Part shown: positions 8,232 through 16,953 of the stretch, piece by piece
Position numbering within the stretch: position 1 is the first letter of the stretch
Layout: each line of letters starts with the position of its first letter
Origin: Fen-549 sp050011315
GTDB taxonomy: Bacteria; Actinomycetota; Thermoleophilia; Gaiellales; Gaiellaceae
Direction: 5' to 3'
Length of the DNA: 64,000 nt
Assembly (NCBI GenBank): GCA_050011315.1
Contig: JBEKJI010000005.1
Location: 1 to 64,000 of the forward strand
Position numbers and translations under genes: made by a program
Notes under the pieces: generated by a model
Database searches by the model: none
What the model saw: only the letters and a program-made list of their open reading frames with translations
Told to the model about the DNA's origin: nothing

Positions 8232-9914
8232 GTGAAGCCTGGTTGGAGCGCAAGTGTCCGCTTGAAAACAGCGGGCGTTCTCTTGGGAGTGCTCGTCGTA
8301 AGCACAGCCTGCAACCAAGGGTCGCCCACCAAGACGAGCAGAAGCGCATCCACAACGGCGCGTGGGGTTCCGAGGCCAGAGCTGGTCCGCGCGGACCGTG
8401 CCACGGCCACCATCTCGATTGGAAGAAATGAGTGGGTGAACCACTTGGCAGCGTGGCGCTCACTATCGCCTCGTGCGCGTGACGACTTGATCGGCGCGCT
8501 TCATAACGCCGAAAAGCAGTTCAAGGCCGCCGCATCAAGTCGTGGCTTTGAGCAACGGCTTTTATCGCTTCCTCATGCAAGCCACAGAGGCGCCGGGTCG
8601 GCCACGGCATCGATTCAACGAGTCCGCGGCGATCCGACCTACACCTTTGGCTATGGAGGCACGACTCCCTTCTCCGCGGCGTCCTCGCAGACTGCCGCCG
8701 TAGACACATTGACTAGCTTCTTCATTCCGTGCAGTAGCGAGGAGCTCTTGCAGCTCTGCGGCGGCCTCTTCGGTACCGCCGAGCTGTACGCCACCGGCGA
8801 TCTTGCTCATGGCCTAACCGCCTCTGTCATCGCCGTCCAGGGCTACGCGGCTGGAGCAGCAGGCGAGGACATCTCGGCGAGTCTCCCCTCGTCCGCCGTC
8901 GCCGCAGGCGAGAACAGTGTGTCTGCCAAGCTCCACGTCTGGACTCTGAACGTGTCGAGTTCGTGCGGCGAGTGCGTCGGGTACGGCGCCTCTCCATCCT
9001 ACGTCTACGCAGACAGTCCGTTCGGTGGGATGGAGACCGACCAGGTGGCTGGCATCCTCGACACCCTGTCGTATGCGCTACCGAGCCTGCCCTCGGCCTC
9101 AAGTGCCATCAGCGTCGCACAGGCCGGCTATGGCGCACTATCGACGGCACTAAAGGCTCCGTCGACTATCGGCCCGTGCGAGGTTCTAACTGGAGCAGCA
9201 TTCGCTCAAGCGGTACTCCAGGCGGCAAAGGCGGCTCCCGGCTCGATACCTTCTGCCAGTTGCCAGTCCTTTTTATTCGGGCCTTCCGCGGCGACGCCCG
9301 GATGGGTCGGGCAGGTGCGCGCTGGCCAACAGGTCGCGTTCGATGTCATGCCGACGGCGTATGCCGTTGACTACGGTGGAGGGCTCATGGCGTCTTCGCT
9401 CTTTGCAATGTCCAGTGCTCAAGTGTCAGTTGCTCCGGTGGCTGCGACTACGACCGCCACGACTCCTCTGCCCACAGGTAGATCCAAAGACCAGGTCTTG
9501 GCTCAAGACAAAGCTGTCGTAGCCGGTCTCCACGGGAACTGCTCCGCCTTCGATCCGCCGAGCTGTCAAGACGACTTTCAGACTGCGATGACTCCCGATC
9601 GAGAGGGGAATTCTCTCTACGCGATCGGAATCCGCGTTTGCGGAACATGCGGCGACGTTTTCTACTTCTTCGACGGACTCAGGCAAATCGGTAACACTGG
9701 TACCTTGTCTCCTGCGCAACAGAGCGCTCGTGGCTATGTCTCGGCGGACGGAACCGCGACGTTCAAGATCACATACAGCACGTATGAACCGGGCGACGCG
9801 AACTGCTGCCCATCAGGGCCTCTTCTGACCTATCGCTACGCGTGGAATGGTCATAGCTTCCGAGTCGCAGGGCCACGGCTTCGGAAAAAGGTTTTCTTCA
9901 ATCAGCCTGGATGA
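8232..9914 (+). CDS. Lipoprotein of unknown function
   Basis: A 560-residue predicted lipoprotein. GTG 8232 follows AAGGA (8216-8220). The signal peptide has a hydrophobic core (GVLLGVLVV) and lipobox STAC. The mature part is Ala/Ser-rich with scattered Cys pairs (CSSEELLQLC, SSCGECVG, CGTCGDVFYFFDG, CCPSG) that suggest disulfides in an exported domain. A small-residue linker near residue 400 (TTTATTPLPTG) separates two domains; the second (about 410-560) ends in a beta-rich region with GTATFKITYSTYEPGDANCC. I recognise no family. It sits between repeat copies B and C. Confidence 0.6.
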   Translation: MKPGWSASVRLKTAGVLLGVLVVSTACNQGSPTKTSRSASTTARGVPRPELVRADRATATISIGRNEWVNHLAAWRSLSPRARDDLIGALHNAEKQFKAAASSRGFEQRLLSLPHASHRGAGSATASIQRVRGDPTYTFGYGGTTPFSAASSQTAAVDTLTSFFIPCSSEELLQLCGGLFGTAELYATGDLAHGLTASVIAVQGYAAGAAGEDISASLPSSAVAAGENSVSAKLHVWTLNVSSSCGECVGYGASPSYVYADSPFGGMETDQVAGILDTLSYALPSLPSASSAISVAQAGYGALSTALKAPSTIGPCEVLTGAAFAQAVLQAAKAAPGSIPSASCQSFLFGPSAATPGWVGQVRAGQQVAFDVMPTAYAVDYGGGLMASSLFAMSSAQVSVAPVAATTTATTPLPTGRSKDQVLAQDKAVVAGLHGNCSAFDPPSCQDDFQTAMTPDREGNSLYAIGIRVCGTCGDVFYFFDGLRQIGNTGTLSPAQQSARGYVSADGTATFKITYSTYEPGDANCCPSGPLLTYRYAWNGHSFRVAGPRLRKKVFFNQPG

Positions 9915-10093
9915 GCGGGCGATCAGACCCCCGTTGGACCTCCGCCGCCGGTAGGTAACGCAGCTTCCACTCGCCCAGGTTGAGTAAAAAGGCCTTGTGT
10001 CTTGCGCGATCAATCCGCGCACAGTCCTCCGCGCCGCCGCCCGCCCTTCTGCTTGGAGCCGAGAACGGCCGTGCTCGACGACGAGATCGGCGC
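9915..10093 (-). other. Intergenic, possible coding remnant on minus strand
   Basis: Between two converging exported-protein genes. The minus strand at about 9906-10030 gives a protein-like run (IDRARHKAFLLNLGEWKLRY) with no start or conserved context. It may be the eroded end of a gene. Nothing else is seen. Confidence 0.2.
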
Positions 10094-10693
10094 TCAGCGA
10101 GCTGACTGGATACGGGCCTGTTGCTTAACGGCCAGCCGCCGGGCGTCGGCGAGGGTGATCTTCCCCGTGAACCCGTCGACGTCAAGATACGCTAAGACCG
10201 TGCCGCTGCGCCAGATGTAGACGAATCCCGAGAAGCAGTAGGTGTTGCGGTTGCACGAGTAGTTATTGTCTCCCCAGGTGTAGGTTTTCGACTGATTGAT
10301 GTACAGGCGCGACTCGTCTCCGATATGGGCCGAGCTCACCTTCTTCACTTTGAACCCCGGCGTAGGACTACCTTGAATACTGGCCCCTGCTTCGGCGGCA
10401 TGAGCATCGCGAGAACGCTTGAAGACTTCGGCCATCGAGGTGACCCAGATCGGGCCCTTAGGCGACGACGTGAGATTTTCGATGTTCGTGTAGTGAAAGT
10501 AGGCTGTGTAGCCCCCGAGGCACGCCCCCTTTGCAGGCGTCACATCCCCGGGGTTTTCGACCTGGAGCTTGGTCCCCACATCTGCCTGCTGGAGGACAAG
10601 TTTGCGCGGATTAGCGGCACTGGCCAGCGTGGCCAGAGCCAGTGCAATCACGAACAGAAAGCCAATGAGGCTCAATTGCCTCCGATACTTCAT
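10094..10693 (-). CDS. Exported protein of unknown function
   Basis: A 199-residue protein with a classical signal peptide (MKYRRQLSLIGFLFVIALAL, then ATLASA with a likely cut before ANP). The mature domain begins LVLQQADVG, a motif seen in several actinobacterial exported proteins, and carries four Cys (ACLGGY, YSCNRNTYC) that could form two disulfides. The C-terminal part (GFVYIWRSGTVLAYLDV) is beta-rich. No catalytic motif is visible. Start ATG 10693 is the only one that gives a signal peptide. Confidence 0.6.
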   Translation of the reverse strand: MKYRRQLSLIGFLFVIALALATLASAANPRKLVLQQADVGTKLQVENPGDVTPAKGACLGGYTAYFHYTNIENLTSSPKGPIWVTSMAEVFKRSRDAHAAEAGASIQGSPTPGFKVKKVSSAHIGDESRLYINQSKTYTWGDNNYSCNRNTYCFSGFVYIWRSGTVLAYLDVDGFTGKITLADARRLAVKQQARIQSAR

Positions 10694-10881
10694 GGCAGCA
10701 ATACTACCTCGACTCCGTCCTCAATCTCACTCGCGCAGGCTGACCGGCGTTGACCCGGACCTCGGTGGCGCGTAGAGCGCGGATAGCCGTCCTGAGAGGC
10801 ATCAGATCGGAGGTCATCGAAGGGGTTGCTCATCGCTCGCTGGCTGTCGACGGAGTTGAGAATGAGCACTCCGAGAAGCCT

Positions 10882-10942
10882 CAAACAAGCATAAGCGGTA
10901 TGGAGCTAATCGGTCGCTATTCGAACCGGTAACGCTTGTTTC
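10882..10942 (+). repeat. Dispersed palindromic mini-ORF repeat, copy C
   Basis: Third copy, with arms AAACAAGCAT and ACGCTTGTTTC. Mini-ORF ATG 10900 to TAA 10932 encodes MELIGRYSNR, one His-to-Arg change from copy B. It lies in the 357-base gap 10694-11050, which otherwise contains no recognisable gene, RNA or promoter. Confidence 0.8.
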
Positions 10943-11050
10943 CGATCCAGCCAAGGCTTCTGAACTACAGGTCGGGATTGGGCCTCGTGATCGGTTCCAA
11001 AATAGTTTCTCTATGGGGGCGCCCTGGAGGTCGAAGCCGGTAGCGCCGGG

Positions 11051-11743
11051 TTAGCGCGTGAGCTGGCTGTAGTCGATCGCGCCCTTTGGAGCCGTCAGCG
11101 TCACTGCTGCGTTCCACTGATCGAACGTCAGCTTCCCGGCCGAAACGCCGGTTGTGACTAGCTCCATCGGGTAGGGCTGTCCGGTCGTGGCGATGTAGAG
11201 AGTGCCGCCTTGCTCCGTATCCGTGACGGCGATGACCGGCTGCCCACCGATCGTCGTCGTGGCGCCCTTTGCGAGTTTGCCGTGACTGCCGAGCATTCCG
11301 CCCACGAACTGGTGCAGGTCGGTCAGAGGCGTAAGCGAGGCGAGGTTGCCCGAAGTCGCGGATGCCACGATCCAGCGTCCGGCGAAGATCTGTGCAGCCG
11401 CCTTCCCTCCGAAACTGCGCCAGAACGCCGTCGATCCTTTCATGTACGCCTTCGAACCGATACGGATGATGTCGGCTTTAGCACCCTTCTCGGCCATCCA
11501 GCCGCTGCCTCCCCGGCTTCCGGCTATGTGGAGGTCGAGCGTGAGTGACCGGCCGCTTTCGGGGATAGTCCCCGAGACGTGCACCGATTTGGCGCTGTTG
11601 GTGGCCGCGAGCGCCGCTGCGACGATCGCGCCGGCCGGTTTCGAGGCTACCCCGTTTGACTTCTTGGTCGACCCGCCACAACCGGTGCTTGCCGCTAGCA
11701 GCAACGCTAGTAATGCGATCCGGCCTAGGCTTCGCGCGCACAC
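11051..11743 (-). CDS. LppX/LprG-like lipoprotein
   Basis: A 230-residue lipoprotein. GTG 11743 opens a signal peptide with lipobox AASTGC. The mature domain resembles the LppX/LprAFG fold: an N-terminal helix followed by a curved beta sheet (KSVHVSGTIPESGRSLTLDL, then IIRIGSKAYMKG, TTIGGQPVIAVTDTEQGGTLY and YPMELVTTG). Members bind lipids or glycolipids in a hydrophobic cavity and move them across the actinobacterial envelope. No strong ribosome site precedes the start, which overlaps the end of a decayed gene. The family call rests on pattern and length. Confidence 0.6.
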   Translation of the reverse strand: MCARSLGRIALLALLLAASTGCGGSTKKSNGVASKPAGAIVAAALAATNSAKSVHVSGTIPESGRSLTLDLHIAGSRGGSGWMAEKGAKADIIRIGSKAYMKGSTAFWRSFGGKAAAQIFAGRWIVASATSGNLASLTPLTDLHQFVGGMLGSHGKLAKGATTTIGGQPVIAVTDTEQGGTLYIATTGQPYPMELVTTGVSAGKLTFDQWNAAVTLTAPKGAIDYSQLTR

Positions 11744-12240
11744 ACTGCCATTTTTACACTTTTGCTCGACGAGGAATTGCGGAGCTCACGGAGCGCATCC
11801 CACCGCTCGGCCTGCTCAGTCGTCAGCGCACCCTTCTTGCGCAACCACTGAATCCGCGACTCCAGGCTCGAACCATGCCTTCCTCGGCGCGGGCCGTTGA
11901 GGCTTCGGTACTTCATGAGCACCGCGGTGTCAGCAACTCGGTAGAGCTGCTCCTCGCCGAGCGCGAACAGCGGACAGAAGAACGGGCCGTAGAGAAGGGT
12001 CCTCTTCGCTGCCTCGAAGAGCCGGCGAACCTCGAGGGGTACTCGCTCATCGAGGACTACCGAAGGACAGCCTCTGCGACGTCTTGCGGAGTGAGCTGGC
12101 ATACAGTGCCCGCCGGTCGATTCGGACGAAGTGTGAGAGGATCGGATCAGGCTGAAGCCAGTTGTCCGACGTGAGGATTCGGAAGCCGTACTCGCTCGTT
12201 TCCCATCCTCCTCAGAGCGATTGAGCCTTTCCCGCGTCTC
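11740..12240 (-). pseudogene. Frameshifted remnant of a HEPN-like or helical protein gene
   Basis: Protein-like sequence continues across two minus-strand frames. Upstream (about 12240-12060) one frame reads TSEYGFRILTSDNWLQPDPI and continues LSHFVRIDRRALYASSL before a stop. Downstream (about 12050-11780) another frame reads VPLEVRRLFEAAKRTLLYGP, EEQLYRVADTAVLMKY, ESRIQWLRKKGALTTEQ and ERWDALRELRNSSS. The last segment resembles the end of a HEPN-type helical domain, in which RN is usually followed by a His; here it changes to an unrelated tail. The frame change near 12055 and the missing His indicate a broken gene. Family is tentative. Confidence 0.45.
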
Positions 12241-12275
12241 GGAACTCATGAGACTCGCATTCCGAGTCTCGGCGT

Positions 12276-12293
12276 CGAACAAACATAAGCGGT
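12276..12293 (+). repeat. Partial left arm of the palindromic repeat (copy D)
   Basis: CGAACAAACATAAGCGGT immediately upstream of ATG 12294 matches the left arm of copies B and C. The repeat core continues directly into the reading frame of the next gene instead of ending after 11 codons. No right arm is present. Confidence 0.7.
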
Positions 12294-12683
12294 ATGGAAC
12301 TAAACGGGGCACTTTCCAACCCCCGAGCCGAGGTTGAGCTCCGGAAGCTCGGGAATCTAAGCGAGAAGCTTCTCGAGCTCGCCGCGACTGATCCTCGCCG
12401 TTCTCGCCCTGTTCCACCTCGGGCGCTCCCGATGTCGGACGCCATCACGGCGGTGCTTCAGCTCGTCGGACAGCCGATGACGATTCCGGACATTCGCACT
12501 GCGGTTGAGGCGATTCTGCGAGAACCTCTACCGACAAAGCGGATCAAGGCAGCGTTATCGGCGGGAACGCTCGGCGGGAGTCCGCGTTTCAGGAGAGTAC
12601 GACGCGGCGTGTATGAGGCGAAGGCTCTCAAACCACGGGTACGTCGCCCGATAGCCTCGCGACAAAAGCCGCTCCCGTCGTGA
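12294..12683 (+). CDS. Small winged-helix (HARE-HTH-like) protein, paralogue 2
   Basis: A 129-residue protein beginning MELNGALSNPRAEVELRKLG, whose first codons align with the mini-ORF of the dispersed repeat. Core: ITAVLQLVGQPMTIPDIRTA, a connecting helix ending RIKAALSAG, and the wing FRRVRRGVYEA. The pattern matches HARE-HTH winged helices. It is the most diverged of the three window paralogues (2471, 12294, 29581), sharing the RPVP hinge and the C-terminal wing. A basic tail (RVRRPIASRQKP) favours nucleic-acid binding. There is no ribosome site beyond the repeat arm, so initiation may rely on it. Confidence 0.55.
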   Translation: MELNGALSNPRAEVELRKLGNLSEKLLELAATDPRRSRPVPPRALPMSDAITAVLQLVGQPMTIPDIRTAVEAILREPLPTKRIKAALSAGTLGGSPRFRRVRRGVYEAKALKPRVRRPIASRQKPLPS

Positions 12684-12855
12684 CCATGCATCGATCCCGA
12701 CGCGAGAACGACGCCGTATTGACCTGAAGTGAAGTAACCGGTTCAGGAGACAGGACGTTCGCCCACCCCACGGCCGCGGAATGTCTAATGGACAAGCTCG
12801 TGGTTCCACTCGATCGCGTAGCTGGCCCGTGGCACCTTGACCCGCCGCAGGTGAA

Positions 12856-13785
12856 TTAGCTCAGCTGCGCCGTCTTAAGCAAAGCCTCGGCGCCTTCGGC
12901 GAGGGAGCGCACGAGGTGTGACGCGGGCAGGACGGTGTTGACGAGGGCGACGGATTCGCCTGCATACATGCACATCGCCTCGATGTGCCCGCTCATCCCT
13001 CGGGTCGGCGGTATCCAAGAGCGGCGCGGCACGGGCATCTCCCCGTCGGCGCTCGGCATCGTGCCGACGACTTCGACGTCGATTGCCTCGACAGCGTCGA
13101 TTGCCGAGATGAGCACGCGGGCGCGCGGCGACGACGCGCACAGCGGACAGTTGTTGAACGCGTCAGTGATGCGCGTACTATTCGCGCCTGCCGCGAGGAT
13201 CGCGGCGACGTAGTCGGAATGCGCTCCCGATTCCTCTGTGGCGATGAACCGCGTCCCCATCCGCACGCCCGAGGCTCCCGCAGCGAGAGCAGCAGCGACG
13301 CCACGGGCGTCGGCGATGCCTCCGGCGGCGAGGACGGGCACGTCGATGGCGTCGAGCACCTCGCAGAGCAGCGGCAACAGGGAGGTGTCGCCACGGCAGT
13401 GACCGCCGGCCTCGACACCCTGGGCGCTGACCATGTCGGCGCCAGCCCGGACGGCCGCTCGTGCCTCCGCCGCCGACCCGACCTGCCAGTTGACCAGCGC
13501 TCCACCCTTGTGGGCTAGGTTGACGAGGTCCGGCCGGGGATCGCACCAGAAGAAGTCAACGATGCGTACACGGGATGCAGCATCCGCGACGGCCTTAGTG
13601 TCGATGTCGTTGGTCAGGAAGCTCACCGCGAGCACGCGGTCGGTCTGCTCGCGCATCTCGTCGAGGCGCTGCCTGAGGGTTTCGGGCGAAACGCCGAGGG
13701 TATTGATCGAGCCGATGCCTCCAGCCTCGGCGACGGCGACCGCGAGGCGCGGCGAGGAGACCGTGCCCAGCGGGAGGAACGGCAA
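12856..13785 (-). CDS. Nitronate monooxygenase family protein, 5'-truncated
   Basis: TIM-barrel FMN enzyme of the nitronate monooxygenase/2-nitropropane dioxygenase family, which oxidises nitronates. Visible: AVAVAEAGGIGSI, VDFFWCDP, QGVEAGGHCRGD with the conserved substrate His, PVLAAGGIADARGVAAALAAG (FMN phosphate loop) and GVRMGTRF. The family normally opens with 15-20 residues containing a P-I-x-x-A/G-P-M type FMN loop. Here the frame begins TTG 13785 with LPFLPLGTVSSPRL, so that segment is missing or altered. The truncation point coincides with the 5' truncation of the CDF gene on the other strand. The product may be inactive unless the missing loop is dispensable. Confidence 0.75.
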   Translation of the reverse strand: MPFLPLGTVSSPRLAVAVAEAGGIGSINTLGVSPETLRQRLDEMREQTDRVLAVSFLTNDIDTKAVADAASRVRIVDFFWCDPRPDLVNLAHKGGALVNWQVGSAAEARAAVRAGADMVSAQGVEAGGHCRGDTSLLPLLCEVLDAIDVPVLAAGGIADARGVAAALAAGASGVRMGTRFIATEESGAHSDYVAAILAAGANSTRITDAFNNCPLCASSPRARVLISAIDAVEAIDVEVVGTMPSADGEMPVPRRSWIPPTRGMSGHIEAMCMYAGESVALVNTVLPASHLVRSLAEGAEALLKTAQLS

Positions 13786-14345
13786 TGCTCGTGGTCGCGC
13801 TCGTCGGCATCGCCGTCAACCTCGCCGCGACCTGGCAGCTCGCTAAGGCGAACCGCGACTCGATGAACATCGAGGGCAGCTTCCAGCACATCCTCACCGA
13901 CCTGGTCGCCTTCGTCGCCACCGCGATCGCTGGTGTGGTCATCCTCGCGACCGGCTGGACGCGCGCCGACGGCGTCGTTGCTCTCTTCGTCGCCGCAGTG
14001 ATGCTCTGGGCGGCATGGGGACTGCTTAGAGACTCCGGGCGCGTTCTGTTGGAAGCCGCCCCGCAAGGGTTGAGCGTGGAGGAGGTTGAGCGCGTTCTCT
14101 TCTCACACTCGCATGTCGCAAACGTGCACGAGCTTCACGTCTGGGAAGTCGGCTCCGGGTTCCCCTCGCTCTCGGCGCACGTGCTGGTTCACGATGACGA
14201 TGACTGCCACGGCATCCGCCGCGAGCTGGAGACGCTCCTCGACGAGCGTTTCGCGATCACACACACCACATTGCAGGTCGACCACGTTTCCGGACCAGAG
14301 CTGTTGCGCATCGGACGCCACGGCGCCGGTCACGATCACTGCTAA
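13785..14345 (+). pseudogene. Cation diffusion facilitator, 5'-truncated
   Basis: C-terminal two-thirds of a CDF (CzcD/ZitB-type) divalent metal exporter: a transmembrane segment from ATG 13785, then HILTDLVAFVATAIAGVVI with the His/Asp metal site of helix 5, a further helix, and a cytosolic domain (VHELHVWEVGSGFPSLSAHV) ending GHDHC. A full CDF has six helices and about 300 residues; this has 186 and lacks the first three helices including the first half of the transport site. Homology can be followed a few codons upstream of ATG to about 13771 and then stops at the junction with the nitronate monooxygenase gene. Probably nonfunctional unless paired with another subunit. Confidence 0.7.
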
Positions 14346-14470
14346 AGACGCGCTGAGCCTGACCCGCCAAGCACTACAATCAAACGTGCGAGCAGCAGTC
14401 CTATCTGCGCTCAGGCAACAGCCGCCTTAGGCTGCGATGCGAATCGGAGGGCAGCGCGATCGATCTCGTA

Positions 14471-15340
14471 GTGCATCCCGATCTCGTCCGTCTGCACCCC
14501 GCGCCGGAGCATCATCCGGAGTCGCAGAGCCGCCTGCAAGTGCTTCTGGACGCCTTCCCGGAGCGAGTCGAGGCCGAGCCGGCGACGCGCGCTGACCTCG
14601 AGCGCGTCCATTCCGCCTCCTACCTCGACGGTCTCGAGCAAACCGGCGCAACAACGTGGCTCGATTTCGACACTTTCGTTACGCCCACGAGCGCCGAGGC
14701 GGCCCGACTCGCCGCCGGGCAGGCAATCGAGGCGGTTCGCCGCGGCGGCTTCGCGCTCACTCGCCCGCCGGGTCACCACGCTTCGCGCGACAACGGGATG
14801 GGCTTTTGCCTTGTTAATAACGTTGCCGTCGCCGTTCGCTACGCGCAGGCCGAGCTGGGGCTCGAGCGGATCGCGATCCTCGACTGGGATGTCCATCACG
14901 GAAACGGTACCGAGGCGATCTTCTGGGACGACGAGAGCGTTCTCTACGTCTCGCTGCATGCCTGGCCCTACTACCCCGGGACCGGTGGCCCACGCCGTGA
15001 GGGGCAGGATGCACCTGGCGGGGAGAGCGAGACCACGCTGAACATCCCGCTCCCGATCGGAACGGGCGACCGCGTCTACATGCAGATGTTCGAGAACTTC
15101 GCCTGTCCGGCGGTCGCTGCTTTCGCCCCCGACGCGTTACTCGTCTCCGTCGGCTTCGACGCCCATCGCGACGACCCCCTCTCGCCCACGATGCTGACCG
15201 ATTCGACCTTCCGCCAACTCGCGAGCCGCGCCGCCGGCCTCGCTCCGAGGGTAGCCGCCGTCTTCGAGGGCGGCTACAACCTCGGCACCCTCCCGCGCCT
15301 AGTCGAGACGACGATCGAGGGCTTCGAGAACCCCGCCTAG
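14471..15340 (+). CDS. Histone deacetylase-like amidohydrolase (acetoin utilisation/HDAC superfamily)
   Basis: A 289-residue zinc hydrolase of the arginase/deacetylase fold that removes acetyl groups from amines such as acetyl-lysine or acetylpolyamine. Motifs: HPAPEHHPE at the start, LTRPPGHHAS (active-site His pair), ILDWDVHHGNGT (Asp/His zinc site) and VSVGFDAHRDDP (third zinc Asp). The remaining glycine-rich loop FEGGYNLG is also present. GTG 14471 is the first in-frame start; a GGAGGG lies 20 bases upstream, too far for an ideal site, so the true start could be slightly earlier at a rare codon. Confidence 0.85.
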   Translation: MHPDLVRLHPAPEHHPESQSRLQVLLDAFPERVEAEPATRADLERVHSASYLDGLEQTGATTWLDFDTFVTPTSAEAARLAAGQAIEAVRRGGFALTRPPGHHASRDNGMGFCLVNNVAVAVRYAQAELGLERIAILDWDVHHGNGTEAIFWDDESVLYVSLHAWPYYPGTGGPRREGQDAPGGESETTLNIPLPIGTGDRVYMQMFENFACPAVAAFAPDALLVSVGFDAHRDDPLSPTMLTDSTFRQLASRAAGLAPRVAAVFEGGYNLGTLPRLVETTIEGFENPA

Positions 15341-15458
15341 CCCCTTTCGCCAACGGAAAGGCCGGTCGTCTCGGCAGCTTTCCGCGCTGCCCTAGACTCG
15401 CCTTGATCTCGCCAGGGTATGGATCTACCGCGAATCCCCCGAACACGATAAATCCAGG

Positions 15459-16277
15459 ATGGCCTTCTCGCTGACAACCGCTCTCCTACTGATCCTGCTC
15501 GGCTTCGCGGTTGGCGCCTTCGGCACGCTGGTCGGAGCGGGCGGAGGGTTCGTGCTGACCCCGATTCTGCTCATCCTCTATCCGCACGACTCGGCGCAGA
15601 CGCTGACCGCGATCAGCCTCGTGGTGGTCTTCTTCAACGCCGCCTCCGGGTCGGTCGCCTACTTCCGCCAGCGCCGGATCGACTTCCGCAGCGGAATCCC
15701 ATTCGCCCTGGCGACTGTGCCGGGGTCGATCGGCGGGGCGCTACTCGTGACCGCAGTCTCGCGCCGGCTCTTCGATCTGGTGATCGCAACCGCGATCGCG
15801 GGTCTCGCCGTTTGGCTTGTGCTCGGCAACCGCGAGCGCGGGCGCCCGCTCCCGGGCGGAACGCCCCGCCTGCTCACCGACAGTGCCGGGCACACCTACC
15901 GCTACAACGTCCGCATCTGGCGCGGGGTCATCTACAGCGTCGTGGTCGGCTTCCTCTCGAGCTTCCTGGGAATCGGAGGCGGGATCTTCCACGTTCCTCT
16001 GATGATCAGCGCGCTCGGCTTCCCAACTCATATCGCCACCGCAACCAGCCACTTCATCCTGGCGATCATGGGAGGAACGGCGAGCATCACTCACCTCCTG
16101 GCCGGCAGTTTCAGCCACGGTCACGGACTGCATCGCGCCATCTCGCTCTCGATCGGAGTGATCGCCGGTGCGCAGCTAGGCGCGCACATCTCGACGCGCC
16201 TGAGCGGCCGGGTGATCCAGTGGCTGCTCGTGATCGCTCTGTTTGCCCTTGCGATCCGGCTGTTCATCTCGGTCTGA
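15459..16277 (+). CDS. TauE/SafE-family membrane permease
   Basis: A 272-residue integral membrane protein with about eight helices and the duplicated TauE/SafE motif: first copy FAVGAFGTLVGAGGGFVLTP with SAQTLTAISLVVVFFNA, second copy VVGFLSSFLGIGGGIFHVPL with ATATSHFILAIMGG. The family exports sulfite, sulfoacetate and related organosulfonates. It lies near rhodaneses, HdrBC and a TDT transporter, consistent with sulfur-anion export. ATG 15459 has only a weak Shine-Dalgarno. Confidence 0.85.
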   Translation: MAFSLTTALLLILLGFAVGAFGTLVGAGGGFVLTPILLILYPHDSAQTLTAISLVVVFFNAASGSVAYFRQRRIDFRSGIPFALATVPGSIGGALLVTAVSRRLFDLVIATAIAGLAVWLVLGNRERGRPLPGGTPRLLTDSAGHTYRYNVRIWRGVIYSVVVGFLSSFLGIGGGIFHVPLMISALGFPTHIATATSHFILAIMGGTASITHLLAGSFSHGHGLHRAISLSIGVIAGAQLGAHISTRLSGRVIQWLLVIALFALAIRLFISV

Positions 16278-16331
16278 GTCGACCTGCCACCGGAATGCAC
16301 GGTTGCGTCCGGATTCGGGCACGATAGAAGG

Positions 16332-16934
16332 ATGAACCGAGACGACTGGAACTGCCGCTACGAGGGAGACGAACTCCTCTGGACGGATCGGCCGAACCGC
16401 TTCCTCGTCGCAGAAGCAGGAGCGCTAGCGCCCGGGCGCGCGCTTGATCTGGCCTGCGGCGAGGGTCGAAACGCCGTCTGGCTTGCCAAGCAGGGCTGGC
16501 AGGTGACAGGCGTCGACTTCTCGGAGGTCGCGCTCGAAAAGGCGCGACTGCTCGCCGAGCAACGCAAGGTGCAGGCCGAGTGGATTCACGCCGACGTCTT
16601 CAAGTACGAGCCACCACTCGCTGCGTTCGAGCTTGTGATTGTCTTCTATCTCCAGATCCCCCCGAAGCGCCTGCGGCCGATACTCGCCCGTATGGCGAAA
16701 GGCATCGCCCCCGGCGGTACGTTCCTGCTCGTCGCCCACGACTCGAGCAATCTCACGCACGGTTACGGCGGCCCACGCGATCCAGCCACCCTCTATACCG
16801 CAGAGGACGTCCTACCGGCGCTCGTGGGACTGGAGATCGAGCGCGCGGAACCGGTCGTGAGGACGGTCGAGACCGACGAAGGCGTGCGCGAGGCGATCGA
16901 CGCCCTCGTGCGAGCCCGGCAACCACGCCGCTAG
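16332..16934 (+). CDS. Class I SAM-dependent methyltransferase (TehB-like)
   Basis: A 200-residue methyltransferase with the Rossmann SAM-binding signature LDLACGEGRNAVWLAKQGW, VTGVDFSEVALEKA as motif II, the acidic motif HADVFKYEP and motif IV LVIVFYLQIP. It opens with DDWNCRYEGDELLW, typical of thiopurine/TehB-type enzymes that methylate small thiols, tellurite or halides. It is 54 bases after the TauE-like gene on the same strand and could be cotranscribed. The substrate cannot be read from sequence. Confidence 0.8.
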   Translation: MNRDDWNCRYEGDELLWTDRPNRFLVAEAGALAPGRALDLACGEGRNAVWLAKQGWQVTGVDFSEVALEKARLLAEQRKVQAEWIHADVFKYEPPLAAFELVIVFYLQIPPKRLRPILARMAKGIAPGGTFLLVAHDSSNLTHGYGGPRDPATLYTAEDVLPALVGLEIERAEPVVRTVETDEGVREAIDALVRARQPRR

Positions 16935-16953
16935 CGACCGCCCTTACGGTTTC

